Assembly (NCBI GenBank): GCA_949358305.1 | Contig: OX442315.1 | Span: 9,698,427 to 9,762,426, forward strand | Source: Strigamia acuminata | Taxonomy: Eukaryota > Arthropoda > Chilopoda > Geophilomorpha > Linotaeniidae | Direction: 5' to 3' | DNA: 64,000 nt | Shown here: positions 54,924 through 64,000 of the stretch, piece by piece | Numbering within the stretch: the stretch's first letter is position 1 | Layout of the letters: the number at the start of each line of letters is the position of its first letter | Position numbers and translations under genes: made by a program | Notes under the pieces: generated by a model | What the model saw: only the letters and a program-made list of their open reading frames with translations | Told to the model about the DNA's origin: nothing | Databases searched by the model: none

Positions 54924-56919
54924 TAAGCACAAGCCAAAGAAAAAAGCTCGAGACAGAGAAGCAACGCTCTTTTCATGTCCAAGCCACACCGAAGTAACGA
55001 GCGAGGCCGGCTACCTGACCAAGCTATTAACAAAAGCGCCAGACGGCAAGACTGTACAAAAAGAGAATTTAACAAAAACAGTCTTTTCTTTTTCGGGAAG
55101 AATAAACGGCGACAAAAACGAAAACAAAACGGCAAACGATGTACGGGTTTCTACACTTACTCCACTGCAAGCCATGAATATTCGTGATGAACATGGACAA
55201 ACAAATAAGGCAGGGCAAGCAATATTAGAACCAATGGAAAAAATTAAACAATTTGATGAAGGAAACAGTGCGAGAAATACAAGCACCAGCCAAGCACGTC
55301 GACGTACGAACATCTCGAACACTGACACTTATTCAACCAGTTTGGATGATATCGTGGATCAGCAAATACAAATTGACGCGAGTCGCACGACAGATGAACG
55401 AGAATGTATCGGTATAAACCGAAAGGGAAGGGAAGAAGCGCTGAAGCAAAGAAAGAAGCATTGTCACAAGCAATGGAACAATAAAAAGCCACCAAACAAT
55501 TCGAAAAATCAGCCAGATGGGCCACAAGGCGGACGGCTACATCATTGTCACCACTCTGAAAATAATGACAATAAAGCTCGCCACAAGAAGGAGAATAAAC
55601 AACAAGAACGGTCTCAGTCACCATTAATCACCTTAATTCCGTTGCACCCCGCGCATAACAACTTTTATGGAGACAAACATGACATTCAAAAGAAATGCAA
55701 AGGAATTCGATGTCAATTATTTCACAATAACCAAGATTTGTTGCCGGAAAATATGACTGACAAACCAGAGCTTTTGCAAGATGACCAATCAAGTCTTCAT
55801 CAGGAAACTGTCCAACAAAAACAGCCCGATGTAACTCCAGCCCAACTGGAGCAAGCGATTTCGGAGAGGGAGGAAGCAGAAGAAATCACTTCTGAAAATG
55901 ATAAAACACATCATCCTCACCGTTCCAAACAGAAATGCGACGAACATCATCTCGAGCGGGAAGACAGAAAATGGAATCGATTGTTATCCCCAATGAACAA
56001 ATATAAATCCACCCCCTGTCTAAATGAAAGGAAAAAACTAAAAGACTGCATTCATGAGCCTAACCAATCAAACACGTTACATAATCCAAAAGTTGACCGT
56101 CAAATTGGGGCCTCTTCACGCAGCCCGATAAAAACCAGAGCAACAGTGAAACAAAAACAGCTAGAAAAAATGGCTCAACCACCTCCAGTTGGAACCTCAC
56201 AAACCCCTCAAGTTACTAAGCCTACCAGAACGAAAAACCAAAAAGAGAAACGAAAAAAAACAAGAGAAAAAAAGAACCGACCGGCACAGAGTCAAGCAGC
56301 CAATTGCGAACCATTTGCAATGAAGCGCCGACCGCCCGATCTCACTATGCGGTGCCACAATAAAGAGTTTGTTGCTAACCGCTCCTTCTCAGAGCTCAAG
56401 AGAGCGAATCAGTTAGACGAAGACATCTTGGGAGGAGAGGAGATAAAGAAAGCAACAATAATTTTGGAAGAAAATCAAGAAAAGCCAAAAAAGGAGAAAG
56501 GAGCATTAAAAACAGATTATGAGCAAGACAAACTGTGTCCAAACTTCAAGGACAATCGGAGTGAGCCAGACAGCACTAGAATGATAGAAGTGCAGTCAAC
56601 TCGGAAGAAACAGACCCTCTGTTTGTTACACGAGCTCCCGCTGGCCAACCACCCAGACAAGGCACAGACCCATTATCGAGCCAAAAAACTAGTGTGTTGG
56701 CCGAGGATGAGAAAAAACACTTCTTATCTCATTGGACAATATCCCCAAGATGTTGCCACTGGGCGGATTATGATCTGTGCCCTCGCTAAACGCTTTGCTG
56801 AGGAGATCACACAGAATTTGCATGATGTAGCACTGAGATTCAAATTCATAAAAAAGTATCATCAGACAATAACGCGCAATTTGTCTTTAAAATATGCAAA
56901 GATTTCTGTGGCAAATTAA
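54924..56919 (+). CDS. ORF1 of the RT-less element, 3' part
   Basis: Continues ORF1 in frame after the nested element, to TAA at 56917-56919. Together the two parts make 1115 codons including the stop. Lys/Glu/Gln-rich, largely disordered in appearance, with many His and Cys but no clear zinc knuckle. The last 100 residues look more folded (LCLLHELPLANHP, VCWPRMRKN, FAEEITQNLHDVALRFKFIK). The bases between 54805 and 54923 that extend this frame upstream belong to the nested LTR and are not part of the gene. A slippery heptamer lies at 56850. Confidence 0.78.
56850..56856 (+). promoter_or_regulatory. Candidate -1 frameshift site A-AAA-AAG
   Basis: In the ORF1 frame: AT(A) AAA AAG TAT. Slipping back one base gives AAA AAA GTA, which is the ORF2 frame, and that frame is open from here to 59558. 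ORF2 has no ATG until residue 43 of the annotated frame, consistent with expression as an ORF1-ORF2 fusion. Confidence 0.6.
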
Positions 56920-59558
56920 AGAATATCCTGAGCAAACCATATGGATATGAGTGCAAGTGGAATCAAACCCTGATTGTACGGATTTTCGACATACTTGAGA
57001 GAATTCACAATTTGGAAACGGATCTTCCATTCAAAGACTCCAAAGCTAACGACCAAGTTTGGAAAGAAATTCAAAGACTGCCCAGTGCGACAAAGGATAC
57101 TGCTGCCAGTCAGGCAGCTCAAAGAATTAGTTCCGGCATGAGCAGAGCTGGACAAAGCAGCGATACTTACAAACTGCTACAAATAATCTACAGCTACAAA
57201 TCAAAGTCTGTAGATGTGGATCAACTGACACAATATCTGCCAGAGTTTTCCCCGGAGTTCTTTCGTCAAGCGTACCCCGAGAAAAACGCCAACGCCTGGG
57301 CCATTCGCTTGCGCTACTCACGAACGAGCAAGGAGCACTTCAACCAGTCGCGAACAGCGAAATGTACGCCGCAAAGCATGCGTGAAAGAGTGGGGCCGCA
57401 AATCGATCCCGATTTCGATTCGCCGAGCCCTATCTTTAACGAATTAATTCGAGCTTGGTACGGAGGTACCGAAGCGGACGAGCGCACCTCCCTCAGGTGG
57501 CGCAACGCCCCGACCCCCGAGGCTCGGCAGCAAATCGTCCGCGAAGAAATCGCTCACCTCGAGCGTGCGGCGACCCGCGCTGTAACCCGAGCGTTAGAGC
57601 GAAACGGCTTCTCTCCTGAAGAAGTCCGAGAATGGTGGCGAGACGTGCGAGAAGACAACCAAACGCCACGTTGGATACCGCCCGTCGGTTTTGTCGCCAC
57701 TCAAGCTGAAATGTGGCAACTACTTCAGGTCGGAATTCTCCGAAGTGGCCAACGATTGGGGAAATTGAAGAGGCAAGCTCAGAGCTTGACCGGCGGCCCT
57801 GCTCGAATTAGACAGGCCATCTCCTCCGTGGAGAGCAGCCCATCGACGAGTGGGACGCAGCTTAGTCGCTCAGACAGCTCCGGCTCAAGAAGTCAAGTAG
57901 TCATCCACCAAGGAGGCCATCGATCAGTCGAAGTCGTACCTGCCTTGTCCAACAAAGCGCGGGTCAATCAAGAAGCCGAGCCCTCTAACCTCTGGAGTGA
58001 TCACGTCGACGAGCAGGAGAGACAGGCGACTGACAAGGCAACGTCTTCCCTTTTTCTCGTGCAGACCGCGCAATTGTCGGACGAGACGTCGACAACTTTC
58101 AAACATAGGGGCGTCCGTCGCCCGAACCAAAAGACCACGACGACCGCTCCGCAGGCTGTCGTGACCAATACCTTGCGGAACAGGAAGCGCAGGTTCCGTC
58201 ATCGACAACGGATCAAGACGTTGTGGACAACCTTGGCAGCCCAAAAGAAGAAGGCGACCAACGCCAAAGCTTTCGACCCACCAGGGGTCAAACCCGTGAT
58301 CGAGTCGTCCTTCGACCGATCGAAAGAACCAGAGGCATGGTGCAGGACCATTGAAGAACGAATGGTATTGGACGAAGAACCTAACCTGGAGAAACCCATT
58401 TCCCGAAAGGAACTGGCCGAAGCGCTGACCCATGCCCTTCGTGGATTCTTTGCAAATCGACCAGAGTCGTCCGCAAACAGCGTCCCAATCGCGCCAACCT
58501 CTCACCAGGTCCAACCGCAGTGGCCACTTCTCCTTGAGGTAAAGGCCACGGCACTGATCATGTGGTCGCTCCCTGACAGCTCGCTATCAGGAGCGGCGAC
58601 TCATGCGCCAGTCGGATACCAGCTACCTGACCTATGTGCTCCACCCATTCCACCGCCACCTCAGGCGCCAAAACCACACCGCAACGTTATGTGGTATGAG
58701 GAGCGGGATCTCGGCGCTCGGAACCGAAGAGAAGCAACAAATCCCACCTTGGGAGAACTGCAGGCTTACCAGACTGAGTTTGAAGATCCAGCAGCTGCCA
58801 AGCTGGCTTTGACTCAGACCGACCCCGCTCAAATAGCCCACATCAACTGGGCGATAACCCAATCGCTCCTACAATGGATGGCAAAAGAAGCATGGACCAC
58901 CGTTAATCAAGGGAGTATAAGAATATCTCCATCAATGAGCAACACGTGGAGCCAAATTGTCTCCTCGACAAGCAACATCCGCCATGGTTTGACACATAAC
59001 AAAGTCAAGTCAGAGGCAGAAACGCAACAAATCATGATGGTGAAAATTTCCCCGAGGAAGGACGTAGCAGCAGCCAACAAATACCGACTGTCCCGGCCAA
59101 TCACATCAGCTAGCCAACAGTCAACCAGCCCTTGGAGTGTCATTTCACCAGTTGCAGTTGGAGCCTCGACAACTTCACCATCAACTAACAATCACGAGCG
59201 ACAAGACTCATCACGGAACTCACGAAATGAACCCACAGTACTGAGAGCACCAAAGTCAATTCCAACTCAGACGGCTAGCCCATTTGTACTGACCATTGCC
59301 ACAAAGACATCGACCCCTCACAACGACAGTAGAACTCTTGTTGTATTCCTCACATACTGGAGGCGTACACCGACCAAAACAACATGCAAACCAAAAAATA
59401 AACATGTTTTGTTCTCCATGAATGACCAAAACGACCTACGTTCTGTCCTCAACGGAAAACGATTATTCCCGACACCTCACATCCCGGCATCAGCCTTAAG
59501 ATTTGATTATACTTTACCACGGGCTGAGAGCTGGAGGAGAGTTAGGGATCGCTTGTGA
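56857..59558 (+). CDS. ORF2 of the RT-less element
   Basis: The frame is in -1 relative to ORF1, overlaps its last 60 bases and runs about 900 codons to TGA at 59556-59558. Counting from 57012 (848 residues): a helical first 120 residues; a region at about 140-260 rich in charged and Trp residues (NELIRAWYGG, EEIAHLERAATRAVTRALER, EEVREWWRDVRE, PRWIPPVGF); a Ser-rich linker; a basic cluster (RNRKRRFRHRQRIK, about 390); a possible second fold (about 430-490, SRKELAEALTHALRGFF); then Pro- and Ser/Thr-rich sequence. I searched it by eye for DTG, YxDD, TDAS and DDE patterns and found none. It stands where pol should be. I do not recognise the family. Confidence 0.75.
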
Positions 59559-59589
59559 ACACCCCGTGTTCAAAGCTGGGGGAAGGACG

Positions 59590-60413
59590 TGTGGTGAGCA
59601 TGGGGGTTAAATATTTCCCTCCGAGTGGATATTTGCCCCATGACTCACTGCAATAGACCGGTCGTTCCCCTCGTGTTGGCTCCGCCTCTCCCTGAGCAGG
59701 TGTGTGCCCCGAGGGGAGTGAGGTGTCGGGTGGCAAGCCCCCATTGGCTGCGCCGGCCCCTCACACTGACCCATAAAAGGGAGAAATTCCCGCCAAAAGT
59801 CAGAACTTACACAAACGACACCAAGAACACAGCAACTACCTCACCGTCAGGCCAACTCCACCAAAAGTTAGGATTGATCGAGGACCGCTGATTCCAGTGC
59901 AACTGTAACTCTCACGAATTTACACTGTGTGTTATTTCCCCCGCGAAAGCAGGAAAATAACCCTTGTGGATTCACACGAAATAATCGACCCACGATTATT
60001 TCCATTGCGAAGTGTCCGAGTGCCCTGTAAGAAACTCCCCGTTTCTGGACGGAGCCGTGCGACGCTAAAACCAACCCCTAGACAACAGGCACGGATAGAA
60101 GACTCGAAAGAGCATTCCACCGCGTCCGTGAACGACGAATCCGTGACGAATTAACGACAACTCGAGACGCCGCCTTTGTTCCGCCGACCACGCGGGACCG
60201 ACGACGCCATCTTGAGAAATCCTTTGTTCGACTCTGACCAAGTCGACTCTAGTTTTATACTGAGTGTATTTTAAGGCTTACGCCTATTGAATAAACCTGT
60301 TTGTTCATTTACATATACTTAGTATTCATTTGGGTAATTTACATATTTAGTAGAATCACAGGTAAAGTAATACACGTTAGCTCTTTAAACCTATCACCAG
60401 GTAGGACGCGACA
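59590..60413 (+). repeat. 3' LTR (824 bp)
   Basis: Differs from the 5' copy at about 59622 (T for C), 59685 (C for T) and 60056 (G for T). Preceded by the purine tract AAAGCTGGGGGAAGGACG and followed by GTAC. Confidence 0.95.
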
Positions 60414-60417
60414 GTAC

Positions 60418-61541
60418 TTTAAAGGTATTAAATGTTTCTTCAACACCTATAGTGGTGTTTGTGCTTCGTTTTTCGCCAATATCCGACGATAATTGGCGAT
60501 TTATCGTCTGCGCACACGTCGATTACGGGTGCGGCGATTTGGAATCGTTTTGGAAACGTATCGGAGCACAGCGCACGTTTTAAATACGTGCCCACCGATT
60601 TTGAAGACGTCCGGAGAACGTATTTCGGTGGATAGTGGAGATTTTCGTGTCCGGGACCCGAGAAACGAGCGAAGACACGTCGGCATCGCATACGACGATA
60701 AGATCGTCGAAAAGTAACGGATTCAACTGGAATCAACAAGGATTCAACGCCTGGAATAAGCGTGGATTGCCAAGACACAGTAGGAAAATCGAAATTATCG
60801 TTTTTGTGTATTTTTCAGCCTGATGTGCGGTGCAGCCGAATCCAAAATGGCGCCGCTCATGCCAAGCTGGTGAAAAAGGACGAGAATCGTCGCCAACGAG
60901 TATTTGGAGCATCTCCATCGTTGGATAACGTCGTGAAGACGTTCTACGGAACAGCGGCTAGTGTTTCAAGAGGTTTTTGGAATTTTTGCGGCGAACATTT
61001 CGATTTTTGGAGCGATTCTTCGCACGCGACGTGCGAATCGAGATTCGCCGATCACGGATTAGCCCGGGATGGGTATCTGTGCACCGTTGGACCGAATAAG
61101 TCTTGTGCCAGGTGCACAAGTGAATGCCAGCGTTTAGGATTGACGTTTCAGCGACGTCTACGTGGGATTTTGCGACGCAAAAGTTCCGCAAACAAGAAGA
61201 CAACGTGCCAACATATTATTGTTTATTTTTGGGGTTGTCGTGAAACTTTGTATAGTTATTTAAGGTTTTGTTTTGGGGTCCTTTTGTTTGTTTTCTGCCC
61301 TTTACTCAGTCGAGTAGCAGAATCCTATTTCCACACAGGCTATTTCTGGCCACCAAGTGTCCCGCGGGCCCAGGTGCACCGGTCGGAACTTGGGAAATAC
61401 TGTGTGGAGTTTGTCATCTCACTTAGTGAGATTAGTCCCAGGGCAGAGTGTAGTTTCGCCTTATTTTTGGAGGGAAAATTAGTGTTTTTGAGTATTTTTC
61501 AAAGTGAAAAGTGCATTTTGTGAAAGTGCTGCATTTAATTC
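60418..61541 (+). other. Leader of the tRNA-Met element, second part
   Basis: GC-moderate. A frame open over 60762-61523 has no ATG and no motif. A CAAAATGGCGCCG motif lies at 60843-60855. Added to 42835-43253, this leader is about 1.5 kb, long for an LTR element, so it may hold an intron or an unrecognised small gene. Confidence 0.45.
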
Positions 61542-62264
61542 GTGAAAATGTGTTTTGTGCCGTCACTAAATTTATTAGTGAGTTTGGTGTGGTCGTGTGG
61601 TGCAAATTTTGCGCCAACAGTGTTTTGTGCAGCAAGAAAGTCTTCAACGGACAATAGGAATGCCTGCAACAAACAAACAATGGTCGACACACGCAAAGCG
61701 CAACTGAAGATGGAAACTCATGCACAAAATGTCTTTAACGGACAAACAGTGCATAACGCACTTGATGAACAATTGGAAAAGGAAATTAGTGTTCTAGGAA
61801 AAGAGAAAGGATATTTGGAATTGAATTCCGATTTAGATTCGGACAAAATTGTATTGTTACTAACACATTTAGTACATAAGAGCGCACTAACAGATAACAT
61901 AGATACTGTGATAAAGGGCATAGCTGATTTAATCTTAGCAACCTGTAAGATGCGTGCGAATGAAATGAATGGGCATTGGGATAGTGAAGTGCAGGGCACG
62001 AACAATTGTAGACAGGGTCTAAAGGTGATTAATTCAAACAGGGTTTCGAAAATCACACAGAATTGTTCAGGAATTTCGAATGCCAATATGGAAAACAAGG
62101 AAAATGACCAATTTGAAGTTGGTAACTTGAAATATTCGAACCGGGTTTGGAATAAAAAGAATAAAAAGACCGAGGGGGACAGAAAGTTGAATACCTCGAT
62201 TAGGATTGATGGAATTAACATTCAAGGTTCTTGTAGACAGAATCTGTTGTGTATTTATCGTTGA
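61542..62264 (+). pseudogene. Truncated first ORF (gag position) of the tRNA-Met element
   Basis: The ORF opens upstream; candidate starts are 61542 (TTCGTGAAAATG region) and the ATG before VDTRKAQLK at about 61680. A helical acidic segment (LDEQLEKEISVLGKEKGYLE) and a Leu-rich stretch (IVLLLTHLVHKSALTDNIDT) precede a basic tail (SNRVWNKKNKKTEGDRK). This could be a Gag but has no knuckle. The minus-strand gypsy element at 62265 cuts it off. Confidence 0.5.
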
Positions 62265-62415
62265 TGTAGGTAGTGGTCAAGAAAGCAACATGTCAGCTAA
62301 GTTAAACTAAAATGACTGATTTATTCAAGAATTACAATATAGGTGGCGCTGCTCTTAAAAGCGCCAAAACATAACGATTGGTCAAGATTGACCGATGGAG
62401 TAGGACACTCCAACA
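62265..62415 (-). repeat. Short 3' LTR (about 151 bp)
   Basis: On the minus strand it begins TGTTGGAGTGTCC and ends CCTACA, with an AATAAA signal inside. The purine tract AATTAAAAGGGA adjoins it at 62416-62427. Partner LTR not seen. Confidence 0.75.
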
Positions 62416-62569
62416 TCCCTTTTAATTGGGAGAAACACCAATTATACAATCAAGAAAAGGATAAAACAAATTAAACATTAAACACATGTATATAAAAGTT
62501 AATAAAGAACAAAGTTGAAATTTAAGCAAATACAAAATGAAATCAAATGTCACAAAACACACACAAATA
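62416..62569 (-). other. 3' untranslated region of the minus-strand gypsy
   Basis: AT-rich, no ORF kept; shadow frames only. Confidence 0.5.
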
Positions 62570-64000
62570 TTAATTTGATGGAAAACCAAAGAATTCCGTT
62601 TGCTTCCTGTTTCGGACGGGTCGAGGACTGTGGGCAGTAGGAACTGGAGCACTCGAGCCGGCAATTGCAGGTGGCGATGGCGCGCGGACTGGCAACGGCG
62701 GTGCGTGTGTCGGAGCAACGTTTTGAGGAACGACAGCGTGTGGAACGGCGTGTGGAACGGCGAGTACTGGATCAGGCACGGGCACAGGCGGTGTAGTTGG
62801 TTGAGAAGTGATGGCAAAAGAAAGAAGAGAACTTCTACAATCTTTCCCCCCATTTTGTGGCAACAAACTCGGATCTGCGCGGCGTCGCAACTGGTCAATG
62901 TGCCGATTCCACGTAACATCGAGAACGACTTCGACATCGTAAGTAGACGAGGAAGTTTTCTTTTTAACAATACCGGGTATCCACTTGGGAGTACCCCGAT
63001 AATCCCGCGCGTACACGAGGTCCTCAACTTCAAAACGGCGCGGAATGTCAATTTGGTCGACATCTGGCAAAAGTCGTGGATTCAGCAAATGTAAGCGCGT
63101 CCGCATCTAACGCTGAAGGAAGGCGACAGCTGGTGAAACTTTCGTTGTAGTGTGTGGAGTCGAGCAATACGATGCGATGAAACGAGATACGGCGTCCGAC
63201 AAGGAAAAATTCAATGTTAAAAATTTGTCAATTTGGGTTTTAAAAGTTTTCACAAAACCCTCAACCGCGCCATTTGTAGCTGGATGGTATGGCGGTGAGA
63301 GAGTGTGACGGATTCCATTTATTGCCAAGAACTGGCGAAATTCCTGCGAGGTGAACTGTGGCCCGTTGTCGGTATGGAAGTGCAGTGGCAAACCGTTATT
63401 TTCGAGCCAAGACTTGATTACTTCAATGGTGGCGGCAGCAGTGGTAGTTGTCATCTTGCGAACTTCGCACCACTTGGTTTTTGCGTCAACCGCCAGCAGG
63501 AACATCGCGTTGTGAAATGGGCCGGCGAAATCGAGATGTACCCGTCCCCACACCTGGTCTGGAACTGGCCAACTGACGGTGTTTGATTTTGGTGGATCGG
63601 GCAAGCTTCGCTGGCATACATCGCAATTCTTAACTGTGCGCTCGATGTCAGCGTCGATTCCAGGCCACCAAACCGTGGCTCGCGCCAACGATTTGGTACG
63701 GACAATGCCGTAATGACCCGCATGGAGCTCAACCAACACCAAACGACGAACAGCTTTCGGAATCACCAACCTGTCGGAGAGAAATAAATATTCATCAAAG
63801 GTTGAGAATGAGTCTCGTTGCTTGTAAAATTCAGCAACATCCAACGTCCGTGATTCCCATCCGGTGCGAACATGTCGCAAAGCAGCTTGCAATACTTCAT
63901 CAGCTGCATAAGCAGCTTTGAGAGAAGTAGCAGTCATGGGAAAATCTGAAATGAGAGTTGAATAAATTTTGTTAATGCCGACTTCTAAATCTTCTTTGCT
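62570..64000 (-). pseudogene. pol: gypsy Pol, integrase and C-terminal tail, with one stop
   Basis: A minus-strand frame open from the window edge. HHCC zinc region (ELHAGHYGIVRTK...CDVCQ, near 63720-63600), integrase core with HLDFAGPF (first Asp), HTDNGPQFTS (second Asp) and NGAVEGFVKTFK (Glu). The frame meets TAG at 63107-63109, between FLQR and MRTRLHLLNP, where relatives have an uninterrupted GRK/PMRTRLD segment. It then continues in the same frame through an SH3-like module (FEVEDLVYARDYRG, WIPGIVKKK) and a Pro/Ala-rich tail to 62570. The core is complete, so the main lesion seen is the stop. Confidence 0.9.

Larger units (their letters stand above)
43254..60413 (+). mobile_element. RT-less LTR retrotransposon with two long ORFs
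   Basis: 824-bp LTRs at 43254-44077 and 59590-60413 differ at about three positions (0.4%). The TSD is GTAC (43250-43253 and 60414-60417). A tRNA-Pro-like primer site follows the 5' LTR and a purine tract (GCTGGGGGAAGGACG) precedes the 3' LTR. Excluding the nested element, it is about 7.7 kb with two overlapping frames that cover nearly all the interior. Neither holds a DTG protease, YxDD reverse transcriptase, RNase H or DDE integrase. It is therefore non-autonomous and must be moved by another element's enzymes, yet it is young and its frames are intact. A diverged LTR of the family lies at 1-1340. Confidence 0.93.
42502..62264 (+). mobile_element. LTR retrotransposon primed by initiator tRNA-Met, split twice and incomplete
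   Basis: A TGTTACG...CCAACA LTR and an initiator-Met primer site open this element inside the hAT relic. Its leader is cut at 43253/60418 by the 17-kb element (TSD GTAC), and its ORF is cut at 62264 by a minus-strand gypsy element. Pol and the 3' LTR are not in the window, so gypsy or another superfamily cannot be told. Confidence 0.72.
62265..64000 (-). mobile_element. Minus-strand Ty3/gypsy element, 3' end only
   Basis: Starts in the window with its 3' LTR (62265-62415) and polypurine tract and runs out at base 64000 within integrase. Pol resembles the K02A2.6-like gypsy group common in invertebrates. Its other end and TSD are outside the window. Confidence 0.88.

Noticed and set aside
57924-58514. 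A 196-codon minus-strand frame opposite ORF2
   Set aside because: A shadow of ORF2 in GC-richer sequence; Gly/Arg/Leu-heavy with no motif or context.
60762-61523. A 253-codon frame in the tRNA-Met element's leader
   Set aside because: No ATG start, no recognisable domain, and odd composition; treated as untranslated leader, though not excluded.
1-64000. tRNA or rRNA genes
   Set aside because: Stretches that look like tRNA ends (44080, 47407, 29110, 42817) are primer-binding sites; no cloverleaf with A and B boxes was seen.

Overview
The window is a transposon graveyard from an animal, most likely an invertebrate and possibly an arthropod. It holds Ty1/copia and several Ty3/gypsy elements, a hAT transposase relic, spliceosomal-type exon borders, AT-rich spacers and a satellite. 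I could not identify a host gene. Nearly every long reading frame belongs to a mobile element, and the elements sit inside one another. Most borders are fixed by matched long terminal repeats (LTRs) plus target-site duplications (TSDs). No database search was possible; family calls rest on motifs read by eye.

Block 1 (1-2678): an LTR copy on the minus strand, split by a 0.9-kb inverted-repeat element with an 8-bp TSD, then repeats and a RING-finger gene fragment. Block 2 (2679-19058): a Ty3/gypsy element with 487-bp LTRs and TSD ATAT. Its 5' LTR was hit by a complete copia element (2801-8682, minus strand, TSD ATCAG) and by a solo LTR (8878-9920, TSD AATT). It encodes Gag, Pol (one internal TAG) and, in the env position, a 453-residue protein with a Ulp1/C48-type cysteine-protease signature. 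Block 3 (19059-24682): non-coding DNA, two orphan exon candidates, an old LTR relic, a satellite, and a decayed ORF1/gag-like gene.

Block 4 (24683-42501): a hAT transposase relic (minus strand) cut by a DNA element with ~625-bp inverted arms (25109-42188, TSD CGG). That element was entered by a minus-strand solo LTR (27288-41941, TSD TGCT), and the LTR by a full-length gypsy element of its own family in the opposite orientation (27359-40259, TSD ACGT). This last element has 1749-bp LTRs, a tRNA-Gln primer site and intact gag and pol.

Block 5 (42502-64000): an LTR element primed by initiator tRNA-Met (from 42502). It was hit by a 17-kb element (43254-60413, TSD GTAC) and by a minus-strand gypsy element (from 62265). 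The 17-kb element has near-identical 824-bp LTRs, a tRNA-Pro-like primer site and two long overlapping frames, but no recognisable reverse transcriptase, RNase H, integrase or protease. Inside its first frame lies a second RT-less element (45492-54919, 1913-bp LTRs, TSD ATTA). The LTR ends, primer site and one Gag motif of that second element link it to the full-length gypsy of block 4.

The observations most worth following are: (a) the RT-less 17-kb element with a gag-pol-like -1 frameshift layout; (b) the Ulp1-like protease in a gypsy element; (c) the second RT-less element, which looks like a parasite of the 27359 family and carries a triplicated primer-site region and about 3 kb of short hairpin motifs.
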